Assembly: GCF_052857255.1 (NCBI RefSeq)
Contig: NC_135497.1
Coordinates: 193,305,632 to 193,369,631 of the forward strand
Origin: Amblyomma americanum
Lineage: Eukaryota > Arthropoda > Arachnida > Ixodida > Ixodidae
Length of the DNA: 64,000 nt
Direction: 5' to 3'
The notes beneath the pieces were generated by a model. It ran no database searches. It was not told where the DNA came from and saw only the letters and a program-made list of their open reading frames with translations. Each line of letters starts with the position of its first letter. Within the stretch, counting starts at the first letter, position 1. The position numbers and the translations under genes were made by a program. Positions 22,992-33,453 of this stretch are shown piece after piece.

Positions 22992-25039
22992 TCACATCTG
23001 CAACAGGGACACAAGGCTCTGACTTTGAATAGCAAGACAACCATCTTTATAAGACTTGGACTGAATGAACTGTATGCACTTAGCATCATTTTGTGGATCT
23101 ACTATAGACTGCTCACAGAGGTTGCATGCCGTGTTGTTTTTCAGCACAGATGAAGCAAGGTGTCCTGCCATGTACACGAATGCGCTCCCCTCTGTGCTGC
23201 TGATCTCGGGTAAAATGTCGTCAACCTCATCTGCACCTTCAATGACTTTTGCGACGTTGTCTGGAAACGTGGACTGATAATCAGCCAAAAAAGAGGCCCC
23301 GTCATCGATGTCCTAGCTTCCTTTTTTTTCAGGCTTCAAATACGGAGAAACACTGATAACACGAAGGGCCAGCTTGCACTGATAGGGTGTAGGAATTGGA
23401 TTCCTTGCGCGAATTATTGAAAAGAGGTTCTCAAGGCTGTCCTGTGTGAAGCGAGCTGTGAGAACAAATTTGTAGCCCTGTTTAATGAGGTCTTTTTTGA
23501 GTGACAATATCTAGTGGTGCTAGGCAGCACACCAGTTTGCACAGGTTTCCATGAGCCATCAGCTATTTTAATGTTTCGAAAGAGGTTTACGAAGAACTGC
23601 ATAAAGTTTACGGCCTTCTCATACTTTTCCTCTTTACTCTGACTGAATGCAGTTCCAATGTGCCGGCTGCAAATCAAGTCAAACCATTTATTTACTTGCT
23701 TAAAAACCAGGCTGTGGTTTTGGCTTTGGTGCTTAGCAAGCCATTGTCAACAAGCTGCTCAATTGCACATGCAGTCTTGTGGCTCATCAAATCTGCTGCT
23801 GGGGCTACCTTCATTTTCTCAAAAAGCCTGGAGAAATATGCACCTCACTTAGATGTGGTGCCAGTTTGTAGGGCTTCTCCTTTTCATGTTTTACTAATTC
23901 TATCACAGGCCACATGTGAACAATATAAGTTGGTAACTTACATTCCTCAACAATGTTGTCTGGCAGCGTTATGGTCTGTAATCTACAGAGGTGATTCCTG
24001 ATGTTCTTCAGTATGTGCGGAACATCTGCTAGTACACGTATGTTTTTTGACGGCTCATCAGGGTGTGGTGTCGAGTATGAAACCACGCCATTCCTTTCTG
24101 CTGACACACCAAGCACTCTCCATAAAGCTCGGTTCCCTGCACCCATGTAACTAGTAATAGCCACAACATCCAGTCCAATAGCACTACACTTCCTTATAAT
24201 CTCGTGCGCAACAGCTGCGCATTCACTGCCTTTAAAAGATGATCCAGTGAAATGGTAGCCCACCACTTGCTTCCATCATGTAGAAACGCCTCCAACCATG
24301 AATGCTAAGCAGTGGACGGCTGAACAGGATCAAATGCTTTTTGTCCTAGAGTGGTAAAGCCACACACACTTTGTGAGCTTGGGTCGTACTCGAGCTTGTG
24401 ATGCAGTTGCTTGGTTTTATGGGGGGTTTAACGCCCCAAAGCGACTCAGGCTATGAGGGACGCCGTAGTGAAGGGCTCCGGAAATTTTGACCTCCTGCGG
24501 TTCTGTTACGTGCACTGACATCGCACAGCACACGGGCCTCTAGACTTTCGCCTCCATCGAAATTCGACTGCCTCGGCCGAGATCGAACCAGCGTCTTTCG
24601 GGCCAGCTTCCGAGCGCCATAACCACTCAGCCACCGCGGCGGCTCTGTCATGCAGTTGCATTTCATCTATCATCAGAACACATTTTCTTTCGTGTTGCTT
24701 AAATGCTGCTACCTTGCACTTCATCATCTCAAATACTTCATGAAGGATCTCGGGTTCAAATTTGATGCCTGGCATATGTTCACGTTCAGCTGGCAGATGC
24801 TGACCTTCAGAAATGAGGAGGTTGTAGCCTGTAGAGCCACACGCGAAGTGCAGTCTTAGAGCCTTCTTGACTGTTTCGGCAGACCATGAGCAGCCAGTAT
24901 TTTTCTCCCTGCCTAGGGCTCGTACTTGATCCTCAGTGAAGACTCCATCGATGCCCTTTTTGAGTCTTGCGTTTTCTTGCACAAGGCCTTTATTCTTTTT
25001 CTGCAGGCGCCTTACCTGGCGTTGTAGGTCTGCCACTTT
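22992..25039 (-). pseudogene. P-element/THAP9-like transposase body, disrupted
   Basis: The exon opens at 25039 after a clear acceptor (GTGTTTCAG) with a coiled-coil start (VADLQRQVRRLQKKNKGL). Then come the P-transposase N-region and the first catalytic Asp in VLMIDEMQLHD (Asp codon 24665-24667). A SINE (24411-24645) cuts the domain there. Further on are VISYSTPHPDEP-like and LADVPHILKNIRNHL segments of the GTP-binding insertion. The final RNase H-like part reads FTQDSLENLFSIIRARN (about 23430), and a Cys-rich end has FVYMAGHLASSVLKN and CNLC. The motif expected as TSDMGAGN reads TSYMGAGN (TAC at 24147-24149), so the second catalytic Asp is Tyr. Frameshifts near 23812, 23680 and 23500 and a stop near 23312 also break it. 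It cannot encode an active transposase. Confidence 0.88.
24411..24645 (-). repeat. Ruka-like SINE variant inserted in the P-like transposase exon
   Basis: The copy has the same body as 760-999 and a tRNA-like head on the right. The flanks share a 14-bp duplication with one mismatch (tgtgatgcagttgc at 24397-24410; tgtcatgcagttgc at 24646-24659). It splits the catalytic domain just after the first Asp motif. Confidence 0.88.
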
Positions 25040-26012
25040 CTGAAACACCAAAATCCAAACAAGTTTTATGACTACATCAGTACTAAAGCAGAAATCGGCA
25101 GTAAAGTACTACTTTAGCCAAGCATAGACTTAAAACCCATACGTCGAAGAACAAACACGGCCATTTTTGTATGCATGCACAAGGCTCAAACAAGCCTTTA
25201 TAAAACTATCATCCAAAAAGTAGTCTCATTAGCGGTTGTTTTAATGGCGTGTGGCTTGCAAATGCCGGAGACTGGGCAAAGTGCCGGCGTAAGGACTGAG
25301 AAAATTAGTTATTCCTCTGACTGTATTTTCTCTCTGGAAGTCTGAACAATTCTAGCAAATAAACATGCAATAACCATTTCCTGACCAATTATAGTGATGC
25401 CAGCCCAGTTAATTTCATGTTCGTTCAAGCATTCTTCTAGTATTTTAAGCGTGTGGTCAGTCAAATCATTGCCACCTTGCCTGTACTTTTGATTACAGTT
25501 CCCTCATTATTTATGTATGGTGAACTCCATTCCCAGCATGGGGCTCTGTATACTACACCGCGAAAAGTGGTCTGCTTGCTGTGGCCAACCACTCTAGATG
25601 GTAGCAGATCACACTGCTTAAGAGCACGAGGCTAACATGTACACTGCGCTTGCTAAACATTTTTACAGGTCATTTACAGTGATCAAACTCAAGAAACAAC
25701 ATAAATTAGTGGAAGAAAGAGATAGAAATGGAAATGTGAATGCAAGCTACAGTGGCTTATCTTTCTAGGTGAGATCTGCTGAGGTAGGATCAATGAAGGC
25801 TCATGGGATCTAGTGGATGTGCTTGCTTTGGAATTGGTTTCTTTAATTTTAGAACAAGTGCCCAATGATTCACTAGATGTAGCAGATGCTCTTAGCATCA
25901 AATTGGCTGCCTGAAGGTTAGAACAGGTGCCAACAGTCACTATACGACATGACAGCTTGAATAATTTGTACAGAAACAAGAACACAACTGTCAGCAGGGC
26001 TGCATAGTTTAC

Positions 26013-26090
26013 CTGGTGAGATGGGCACTCTTGATCTGATGCAGCCATGAGCACAGAATCAGCAGGAAAGGTCGTTGGGCATGAATCAAC
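26013..26090 (-). CDS. Predicted linker exon of the THAP/P-like gene
   Basis: This 78-bp (26-codon) open segment lies between the acceptor CACACTTCAG and the donor CACCAG/GTAAAC on the minus strand. It starts and ends in phase 0 and encodes a Ser/Pro/Thr/Ala-containing stretch (VDSCPTTFPADS, then VLMAASDQECPSHQ). No known domain is present, so a flexible linker between the THAP domain and transposase body is inferred. A further candidate exon lies at about 25911-25750 (acceptor CTAACCTTCAG), but I cannot fix its donor. Confidence 0.55.
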
Positions 26091-26170
26091 CTGAAGTGTG
26101 TAGAGTAGGCTTGTCAGTATATGCCACAGTCACACAAATGATACTAGAGGAAATCATGCAGAAGGCTCAC

Positions 26171-26242
26171 ATGATATGGCCAGTGTGGAACCGAAAAGGC
26201 TGTGGGAGGAAGTAAAGCTTCAGATGCATATGGAGTCCCCTG
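26171..26242 (-). CDS. Predicted linker exon of the THAP/P-like gene
   Basis: This is 72 bp (24 codons), phase 0 at both ends. The acceptor is TTTAAATTCAG and the donor CATATCAT/GTGAGC. The product is a Pro-rich stretch (QGTPYASEALLPPTAF). It fits in frame between its neighbours. Confidence 0.55.
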
Positions 26243-26326
26243 CTGAATTTAAAAAGCATGAACTAAATACCACAAAGGCAGACAAAAACTACCCTTCGCG
26301 ATACTTAATAAGCAACAGTAGCTGAC

Positions 26327-26509
26327 CTCTTCAAATAAGGACTGATCTGGCAAAGCATCCATTATAAGAGGCACTGTAGCAGAGGACTTCGGCACTGCAT
26401 GGCAAGTAGTATTTGTGGAGTTCCTTGATTTTCCAGATGGGCACTGTTGAAGTGAAGTGGTCTCGGGCATGGAGGAAGAATCAGGATTGGGAAGCAGCGA
26501 ACTGCCCGG
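26327..26509 (-). CDS. Predicted linker exon of the THAP/P-like gene
   Basis: This is 183 bp (61 codons), phase 0 at both ends. The acceptor is GTGCATTTCAG and the donor GAAGAG/GTCAGC. The peptide is Ser/Thr/Pro-rich and ends in an acidic segment (PDQSLFEE). It is the longest of the small exons. Confidence 0.58.
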
Positions 26510-26775
26510 CTGAAATGCACAGTATACCTATTAGAACATGCAACTGCGAAATGATTCAAACAAGGAAAAAATCAGGTAGCTCACCTGCTATAATGGACAA
26601 GTTCGAGGCGAAGCAGATTCAGGCAGAGGCATGGCTGCATAGGTGCACATCATCGAAGTTCTTGTCTATAACAGAGAGTAAACGCTGCAGCATGAGTACA
26701 TGCCACAGGAAAACCAAATAGGCCCTCACAGAGAACCAAAATACACATGTGATCTGAATAGGCGTGGCATCTTAC

Positions 26776-26856
26776 ATTTTCAAGCAGGCACTGCACCGAA
26801 CCAGCTCCTACAGGCACAGTGCTTGGAGCTGAGATGCTCACTGTGAAAGTACTCTG
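26776..26856 (-). CDS. Predicted linker exon of the THAP/P-like gene
   Basis: This is 81 bp (27 codons), phase 0 at both ends. The acceptor is TTTACTCCAG and the donor GAAAAT/GTAAGA. The peptide is Ser/Thr/Val-rich (STFTVSISAPSTVPVGAG). A possible 50-bp exon at 26585-26634 also has splice-like borders, but it would break the phase and carries an in-frame stop in one frame, so I leave it out. Confidence 0.55.
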
Positions 26857-27491
26857 CTGGAGTAAATACACAGACAATGGTAGCTGAATGAATACTGAAC
26901 AAATTAAATATCCAGAAAACATAGCAGAAACTAATAGTGAAAACCTAATATGTAAACAGCAGCAAAGGTGTTTTAACTCTTACTTGGAATAATAAACAGC
27001 ACAAAACTGACAGGCACCTTGAAGGCTGTGTTGCCAATATTTAGTGTATTTTCTAAAGGACATACTAAAGGTGACGAAGGCAGTCTTGCAAACCAGGCGT
27101 AAGCCTAGCAGTAGCATTGGAAATGGCAGGAGGCTAGCTGATTATTTAACTAGTAGAGCAAGGAATAAAACTCCGAAAACAGCAAATACATAACTCATTT
27201 GATATCAGTGGCCATAAGATATCTGTGGGTGTAATCGGCGAAAAGGACCGCTTCGGTTACTGCAATTAAAAACAAAAAGGTGACTGAAAAAAATGTCCGA
27301 ATTTGACGCCGTAACTGTAATCAGTTGCTACTTGCACCAAGAGCTTTGAATTCTTACTGCGTTGTCATTAGGCATTAGACATTGTAAAAACAGAGAGAAC
27401 AAATCTGCGACCAAAAAAAAACCCAGGGCCGGAATGGTTAAACGCAAGAACTCTTGAGCCGCAAGCGGCAAAGCCATATCACTATAACTGA

Positions 27492-27813
27492 TAATAATAA
27501 TATTAATAATAATTGGTTTTGGGGGAAAGGAGATGGCGCAGTATCTGTCTCATATATCGTTGGACACCTGAACCGCGCCGTAAGGAAGGGATAAAGGAGG
27601 GAGTGAAAGAATAAATGAAGAGAGAGGTGCCGTAGTGGAGGGCTCCGGAATAATTTCGACCACATGGGGATCTTTAGCGTGCACTGACATCGCACAGTAC
27701 ACAGGCGCCTTGGCGTTTTGCCTCCATAAAAACGCAGCCGCCGTGGTCGGGTTCGAACCCGGGAACTCCGGATCAGTAGCCGAGCGCACTAACCACTGAG
27801 CCACCGCGGCGGG
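27492..27813 (-). repeat. Full-length Ruka-like SINE with perfect target duplication
   Basis: The element runs from an (aat)n tail to a complete tRNA-like head. A perfect 14-bp duplication, atcactataactga, flanks it (27478-27491 and 27814-27827). It lies in what would be an intron of the THAP/P-like gene, between the predicted exons ending at 27935 and starting at 26856. Confidence 0.93.
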
Positions 27814-27934
27814 ATCACTATAACTGAGCCCACTAAGTTACTGCAACAAGCATGCCCTGCGAAGAGTGTTTGCTTATCAAGCAAGATGAAATCACTGCTG
27901 TAAACAAGGTGCGATAACGACGACACATATTTAC

Positions 27935-28073
27935 CTCTCTTTTTGGCGGTTTCCGCTTCTGCTCGCCAGAACAATGCGAAAAAAGCGTCGATACTGTGGT
28001 GCACTTCAGCTTTTTCGGTCCTTTGCGACGCCGGACGCGCGTAGCCTCCGCCTCCGCCGACGGGGTCACTGAA
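27935..28073 (-). CDS. Predicted basic exon of the THAP/P-like gene
   Basis: The open segment ends in phase 0 at the donor AGAGAG/GTAAATATG. Its acceptor is probably GTCCCAG or CCAGTTCAG near 28070. The product is strongly basic (RVRRRKGPKKLK, then QKRKPPKRE), which could serve as a nuclear localisation signal or extra DNA contact. That role is inference. Confidence 0.55.
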
Positions 28074-28360
28074 CTGGGACCGACGTCACGGTTCACGGTC
28101 GGCGCCCATTGGCTGTTCTCGTCAGCGGCACGGGAAAAATAGGTACCGGACCCATCGCTCTGCGGGACGGCACAGCGGGCTGTCCGCGGGAGAAAAACCG
28201 GCTTGTGCGGGAAGCGGCACGCGGAAAACGTCCTGCGTTGCGCGTTTTCCCGCTAATGTGAGCGCGCCTTTACATCCGGCGTTTTGTCATCGCAGGGGGT
28301 CTGTCGAACCTCGAGTAGCAGTATCAAGACGATTCGTTGAAGCGCACTCGAGCATTTAAT

Positions 28361-28677
28361 TATGCAACGCCAGGTAGGCGGCAGCAAGCTCGCGAGAGCG
28401 TCGAGCTAGTGTTCCTGTATATGCTCCCGCAGGGAGCATGTGTACCTGTCTGTATACAGGAACACTACGCCGAGCTAGCATGCGGCGCTGGAGATACGAT
28501 GGGGCACGGCGGGTGGAGAGGAGGACGGAAGGGAAGGAAGCGTCGCTGCTCCCCGAAACGATGTAGAGGAGAAGAGGTGCTGTCTGCCGAAGGGGCGAGT
28601 GAAACGATGTAAATGAGGAGAGAAGGAGAGGAGGAGAGGAGACGTTGGGCGAGGAGAGATATGCAACGCCAGGCAGG
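28361..28677. repeat. Segment bounded by 18-bp direct repeats, with a nested hairpin
   Basis: The 18-mers tatgcaacgccaggtagg (28361-28378) and tatgcaacgccaggcagg (28660-28677) bound 281 bp. Inside is an inverted repeat (agtgttcctgtata at 28408-28421 and its complement at 28453-28466) enclosing a smaller palindrome (tgctcccgcagggagca). It looks like an insertion with target duplication just inside the first exon or intron of the THAP gene. The element type is not recognised. Confidence 0.5.
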
Positions 28678-28689
28678 TTTCGGCCGGCG

Positions 28690-28838
28690 TGAGTTATCAT
28701 TGGCTTTCCGTTTATCCCGCTTTTTCGCACTTCCCAAACGCGGCGCCATGCTCGGTTCTTGTCGCCTTGCGGGAAACGGTAAAGTGAGAACCCTTTCTTC
28801 TGTGAGTTCGAGCAGCCCACCGCGCTGCAGGCTCCCAT
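28690..28838 (-). CDS. THAP zinc-finger exon (start of the minus-strand gene)
   Basis: From ATG at 28838 the minus frame shows the THAP start: Cys4 and Cys9 spaced as in C2CH fingers (ACSAVGCSNSQKKG), then FSLYRFPQGDKN and the conserved Trp-containing helix (RAWRRVWEVRKSG). THAP domains bind DNA and are the usual N-terminus of P-type transposases. The second half of the finger (C..HF) is not in this exon, so splicing is expected as in the copy at 48632. I cannot fix the donor; GAA/GTGCGA near 28730 is one option, so the left border is approximate. Confidence 0.72.
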
Positions 28839-29149
28839 TGGGATCTCCGTGCTGATCCGCGAAGTGTTACATGGTAGATAAGCGCACGAATAACATCAAA
28901 GATGCAGCAGGTCGGTCACAAGAAAAGCACAACTGTTGACAGCACCGTCGCATGCACAGCACACCTGGGAGCCTCGGCATAAAATGGCGTTGGCGGTGTG
29001 GAAGTGGTGGGTTGCCAGACACGAGTGCAGCAGTTGCCAGACTGATGGCGAGATCGAAAAACCGCCAAACTCTGCCGAAGGGAATACACGGCTCTGATTC
29101 ATCAGCTTGCCGTCACGCAACAATATAACCCTCCAGATATGTTCCTGGC
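28839..29149. other. Upstream region of the THAP gene
   Basis: No coding sequence is evident. A fragment at about 29092-29125 (attcatcagcttgccgtcac) matches the end of the short-LTR-like block seen at 18260 and 42025, so a repeat remnant lies here. Confidence 0.4.
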
Positions 29150-31600
29150 ATATTCTAATGTGTTTGCATTTAATGGAATTGCCCTTAATGTATTTTCGAT
29201 GAATGTGTTCTCGCTTAATTGTGTTTTCACTTAATTTATTATCGCTTAATGTATTTTCGCTCAATGAATTCTCGTTTAATGCATTCCCGCTTAATGTATT
29301 CTCGCTTAATGCATTCTTGCTTAATATATTCCCGCTCAATGCATTCCCACTTAATGCATTCTCGCTTATGTATTCTCGCCTAATGTATTCTCACCTAATG
29401 AATTCTCGCTTAATGTGTTTTTCGCTTAATGAATTCTCGTTTAATATATTCTCGCTTAATATACTTTCGCCTAATGTATTCTCGCTTAATCTATTCTCGC
29501 TCAATGCATTCCCACTTAATGCATTCTTGCTTATGTATTCTCGCCTAATGTATTCTCACCTAATGTATTCTTGCTTAATGTGTTTTCCGTTAATAAATTC
29601 TCGTTTAATATATTCTGGCTTAATATACTTTCGCCTAATGTATTCTCGCTTAATGTATTCTCGCTCAATGCATTCCCACTTAATGCATTCTTGCTTATGT
29701 ATTCTCGCCTAATGTATTCTCACCTAATGTATTCTCGCTTAATGTGTTTTCCGCTTAATGAATTCTCGGTTAATATATTCTCGCTTAATATACTTTCGCC
29801 TATTGTATTCTCGTTTAATGTATTTATGCTTAATGCATTGTTGCTTAATATATTCTGCTTAATGCATTCTCGCTTATGTATTATCGCCTAATGTATTCTC
29901 ACCTAATGTATTCTCGTTTAATGTGTTTTTCGCTTAATGAATTCTAGTTCAAGATATTCTCGCATTAATATACTTTCGCCTAATGTATTCTCGATTAATG
30001 TATTCTCGCTTAATATACTTTCGTTTAATGTATTCTCGCTTAATGTTTTCTGGCTTAATGTATTTTCGCTTAATGCATTCTTGCTTAATCTATTCCCGCT
30101 TAATGCCCTCCCACTTAATGCATTCTCGCTTATGAATTCTACCTAATGTATTCTCACTTAATGTATTCTCGCTTAATGTGTTTTTCGCTTAATGAATTTT
30201 CGTTTAATATATTCTCGCTTAATATACTTTCGCCTAATGCATTCTCGCTTAATGTATTCTCGCTTAATGTATTTTCGCTTAATGCATTCTTGCTTAATAT
30301 ATTCCCGCTTAATGCATTCCCACTTAATGCATTCTCGCTTATGTATTCTCGCCTAATGTATTCCCACAATGTTTTCTCGCTTAATGTGTTTTTCGCTTTA
30401 TGAATTCTCGTTTAATATATTCTCGCTTAATAACTTTCGCCTAATGTATTCTCGTTAATTATATTCTCGCTTAATATACTTTCGCCTAATGAATTTTCGC
30501 TTAATGTATTCTCGCTCAATGTATTTCGCTTAATGCATTCTTGTTTAATATATCCCGCTTCATGCATTCCCGCTTATGTATTCTCGCCAAATGTATTCTC
30601 ACCTAATGTATTATCGCTTAATGTGTTTTCGCTTAATGAATTCTCGTTTAATATATTCTCGCTTAATATACTTTCGCCTCATGTATTTTCGCTTAATGTA
30701 TTCTCGCTCAATGTATTTTCGCCTAATACATTCTTGCTTAATATATTCCCGCTTAATGCATTCCCACTTAATGCATTCTCGCTTATGTATTCTCGCCTAA
30801 TGTATTCTCGCTTAATGTGTTTTTGCTTAATGAATTCTCGCTTAATATACTTTTGCCTAATGTATTCTCGCTTAATATACCTTCGCCTAATGTATTCTCG
30901 CTTAATGTTTTCTGGCTTAATGTGTTTTCGCTTAATGTATTCTTGCTTAATCTATTCCCGCTTAATGCATTCCCACTTAATGCATTCTCGCTTATGAATT
31001 CTACCTAATGTATTTTCACTTAATGTATTCTCGCTTAATGTGTTTTTCGCTTAATGAATTCTCGTTTAATATATTCTCGCTTAATATACTTTCGCCTCAT
31101 GTATTTTCGCTTAATATATTCTCGCTCAATGTATTTTCGCTTAATGCATTCTTGCTTAATATATTCCCGCTTAATGCATTCCCACTTAATGCATTCTCGC
31201 TTATGTATTCTCGCCTAATGTATTCTCGCTTAATGTGTTTTCGCTTAATGAATTCTCGCTTAATATATTCTCGCTTAATATACTTTCGCCTAATGTGTTC
31301 TCGCTTAATGTACTCTCGCTTAATGTATTTTCGCTCATTGTATTCTCGCTTAATGTATTTACTCTTAATATATTTCGCTTAATGTCTTCTCGCTTACTGT
31401 ATTCTAGCTTAATATATTCTCACCTAATGTATTCTCGCTTAATGTATTCTCGCCTAATGAATTCTCGCATAATGCTTTCCCAATATATTTTTGCTTTTTG
31501 TACTCTCTCCTAATGTGTTCTCGCTTAATGTATTTTCGCTTAATGTATTCTCGCTTAATGTATTTTCGCTTAATGTATTCTCGCTTAATGTACTGTTGTG
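29150..31600. repeat. 15-bp minisatellite with higher-order periods
   Basis: About 2.4 kb is built from a degenerate 15-bp unit close to cttaatgtattctcg. A marker variant containing cccacttaatgcatt recurs at 29346, 29511 and 29675 (spacing 165 and 164). It recurs again at 30110 and 30319, then 30763, 30972 and 31181 (spacing 209 each). These correspond to about 11-unit and 14-unit higher-order repeats. Because 15 is a multiple of 3, long false ORFs of five-residue repeats arise on both strands; I treat none as genes. Confidence 0.95.
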
Positions 31601-32743
31601 AAATGTATTTGCGCACATACACAAACACGCACACATGCACACGCACGCGTACACCCGTTTATTTTTATTTTAAATGTTAATGTAGTTACCTTTCCCGCGT
31701 TTACGGCAAGAAAGAGATAAGCCAGCTCTTATCGGTATTAGCAGTGATGCAAGACTGCAGGGGTATCATTAGCATGCCATCCTCTCAAACGACATCTAAT
31801 TCTGTGCTTGCGGCAACCCGCAGCCAAATTATGTCTCGAACGGCCAGTTCTGTGATGGGGATTTTGACATGTGGGCTCGGTTTGAGAACCCCAATGATGG
31901 TCCTGACTTGGATAACGATAGTCTTCAGTTTTGCGGGATCGATCTATAAATCATGAAACGAAAAGGCCGATAGTAAAGCAATAAAAATGTCTTAAGTTAG
32001 CAAGATTGCATCTGAGCTAGACAGGACCGCTGAACACAAGAAAAGTAGGCATATGTAGTGTGGTAGATCTTCGCAAATAACAGCAAATCTGGTTTCACGG
32101 ACAGCTTTCGTAAGATGTAACATGACGCAAGGGTGGAAGGCCGATGACGAAGCCCTTATAAATTTCTTTCATTGATATTTATGGCTGCAGCTTAACTGAG
32201 CTGCCCGACTGGCTTCATGTGGGCAAATATGCTGTTGTAGACAGCATCGTACGCAAACTCACCTGAAAGATAGTTTATGCGCATATTATCATCACAGTGA
32301 ATAAACAACCCTGTCAAGTGAAGCCAGGAAGAAAATGGCCGAGATGCAAGCAGTTTTCCTAACAGAACTACCGGTTTTACCAATCGTGTCGCTCTTGGCA
32401 GTGCGCAGCAGCACCATGCTTGGCTGGGCCACTTTTGCGTGATCTCGTGCCGTGCACCCACTGCGAAGATCGAAGGCGGTGTCAGCCGCGAGCAAATATT
32501 GCGGATAGTTTTACGGAATTTTGGAGCGACGTTTCCCCGATTCACATTTTTTTCTTTTTCCTATTGCTCCGCGGTGCCTTTGATCGCAAAACCCGCGGAA
32601 CTTATTGCCTTCTAGCTCTCAACCTTGTTGTCACAGGTGGTAAGACAACGATAGTGCAGCAAGAGGATGAAGCGGAAAAAGACTGTTACAAAATGCGGCC
32701 CCTATAAACTGCCTGCACCAAGTTGTGGATAAGACTGCTAATG
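31601..32743. other. No gene recognised
   Basis: A short (ca)n-like run follows the minisatellite (31608-31650). The remainder shows only short ORFs without domains (such as 32192-32545 minus, 117 codons). Confidence 0.45.
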
Positions 32744-32866
32744 GTGTCTTCGACTGGTCGCTTTAGATCGCTCTAGAGCTCTCTAGACCACACATTCGGC
32801 TGGTCGAAACCGGCCGCTCTGACTACATTCGGCTGGTTCTTTCTGAGCTCTCGCCTCCAGCTCAGA

Positions 32867-32910
32867 CATTACCCCCTGAGCAGCTTTCGAAAGCTGCTCA
32901 GGGGGTAATG
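32867..32910. repeat. 44-bp perfect palindrome made of two P-like TIR ends
   Basis: The left half begins cattaccccctgagcagctt and the right half is its exact reverse complement. Each 22-bp half matches the TIR of the P-like element at 48395-52988 at 21 of 22 positions. The 7-mer gctcaga directly flanks it on both sides (32860-32866 and 32911-32917), like a target duplication. Confidence 0.9.
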
Positions 32911-33117
32911 GCTCAGAGCGCTCTGAGGCGCTCAGAGAAAAAAGTCGGAGCGGCTCCGAGATGAGTCCACGTGACAGAGCCACTTCCGCCATTTCGCGAC
33001 AGCGGTGCGATGCTTCGGCGTCCCCTGCGCCTAGGCGGAAGCAAGTGTAGGCTTTTGACGCAATAGTAGCGTCCTTGTTGTGTTGTGTTTTGCGGGTGCC
33101 GCTCTGTGTGAGGCAAA

Positions 33118-33300
33118 ATGTCCAAGAGACGCCGGATAAGTACGCCAGGAGCGTGGTCTGTGTTGCTGTCGCATGACAACAGCGATTGCAGCAGCAGCTC
33201 AGACGAAGACGACAGTGCTATCCACAAGGCGATCGATCGATGTTCGAAAAATGAGCGTCCCGTGGGACGGAAAGCCGGGGTAGCGATCGATACAGGCTAA
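33118..33300 (+). CDS. Small unassigned ORF (60 codons)
   Basis: The ORF starts with a basic stretch (MSKRRRIST) followed by a Ser/Asp/Glu-rich segment (DCSSSSDEDD) and stops before the RTE insertion. Such a start could belong to the N-terminus of a transposase or nuclear protein whose continuation has been lost. No domain is recognisable and no splice donor is obvious. Confidence 0.3.
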   Translation: MSKRRRISTPGAWSVLLSHDNSDCSSSSDEDDSAIHKAIDRCSKNERPVGRKAGVAIDTG

Positions 33301-33381
33301 GCGGCGACTGCGATGCAAACTGTGTGCGGCCACGTGCGGCTAAAGGTAATCAAGGGACCTTACGTGCGGCTTCACGGCAAT

Positions 33382-33453
33382 GCAGCGATGGCGTAGAGGT
33401 AGAACATCCGCCTCGCGTGCAAGAGGACCGGGGTTCAAATCCTGGTGCCGCGC
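33382..33453 (+). other. tRNA-Ala-like head at the 5' end of the RTE LINE
   Basis: The 72 nt can be laid on a tRNA: a partly paired acceptor (GCAGCG with TGCCGC), a D arm with GGTAGAAC, an anticodon loop CTCGCGT (CGC, Ala-type) and a T arm with GGTTCAAAT. The anticodon stem is damaged, so it is not a tRNA gene. A-box and B-box sequences are intact enough to suggest a Pol III-type internal promoter. It resembles the head of the SINE family at 2248-2503. Confidence 0.6.

Noticed and set aside
26585..26634. Extra 50-bp exon of the THAP/P-like gene
   Set aside because: Splice-like borders exist, but its length breaks the phase-0 chain and the fitting frame contains a stop.
27492..27813. Possible tRNA genes at the many tRNA-like heads
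   Set aside because: Each head is attached to a SINE body, often with target duplications, and the anticodon arms do not fold as in functional tRNAs.
29203..31513. Long repeat proteins (MYSRL/LNVFS and minus SENTL repeats) in many overlapping frames
   Set aside because: They are a direct consequence of a 15-bp satellite unit; both strands and several frames are open alike, and no start context or domain is present.
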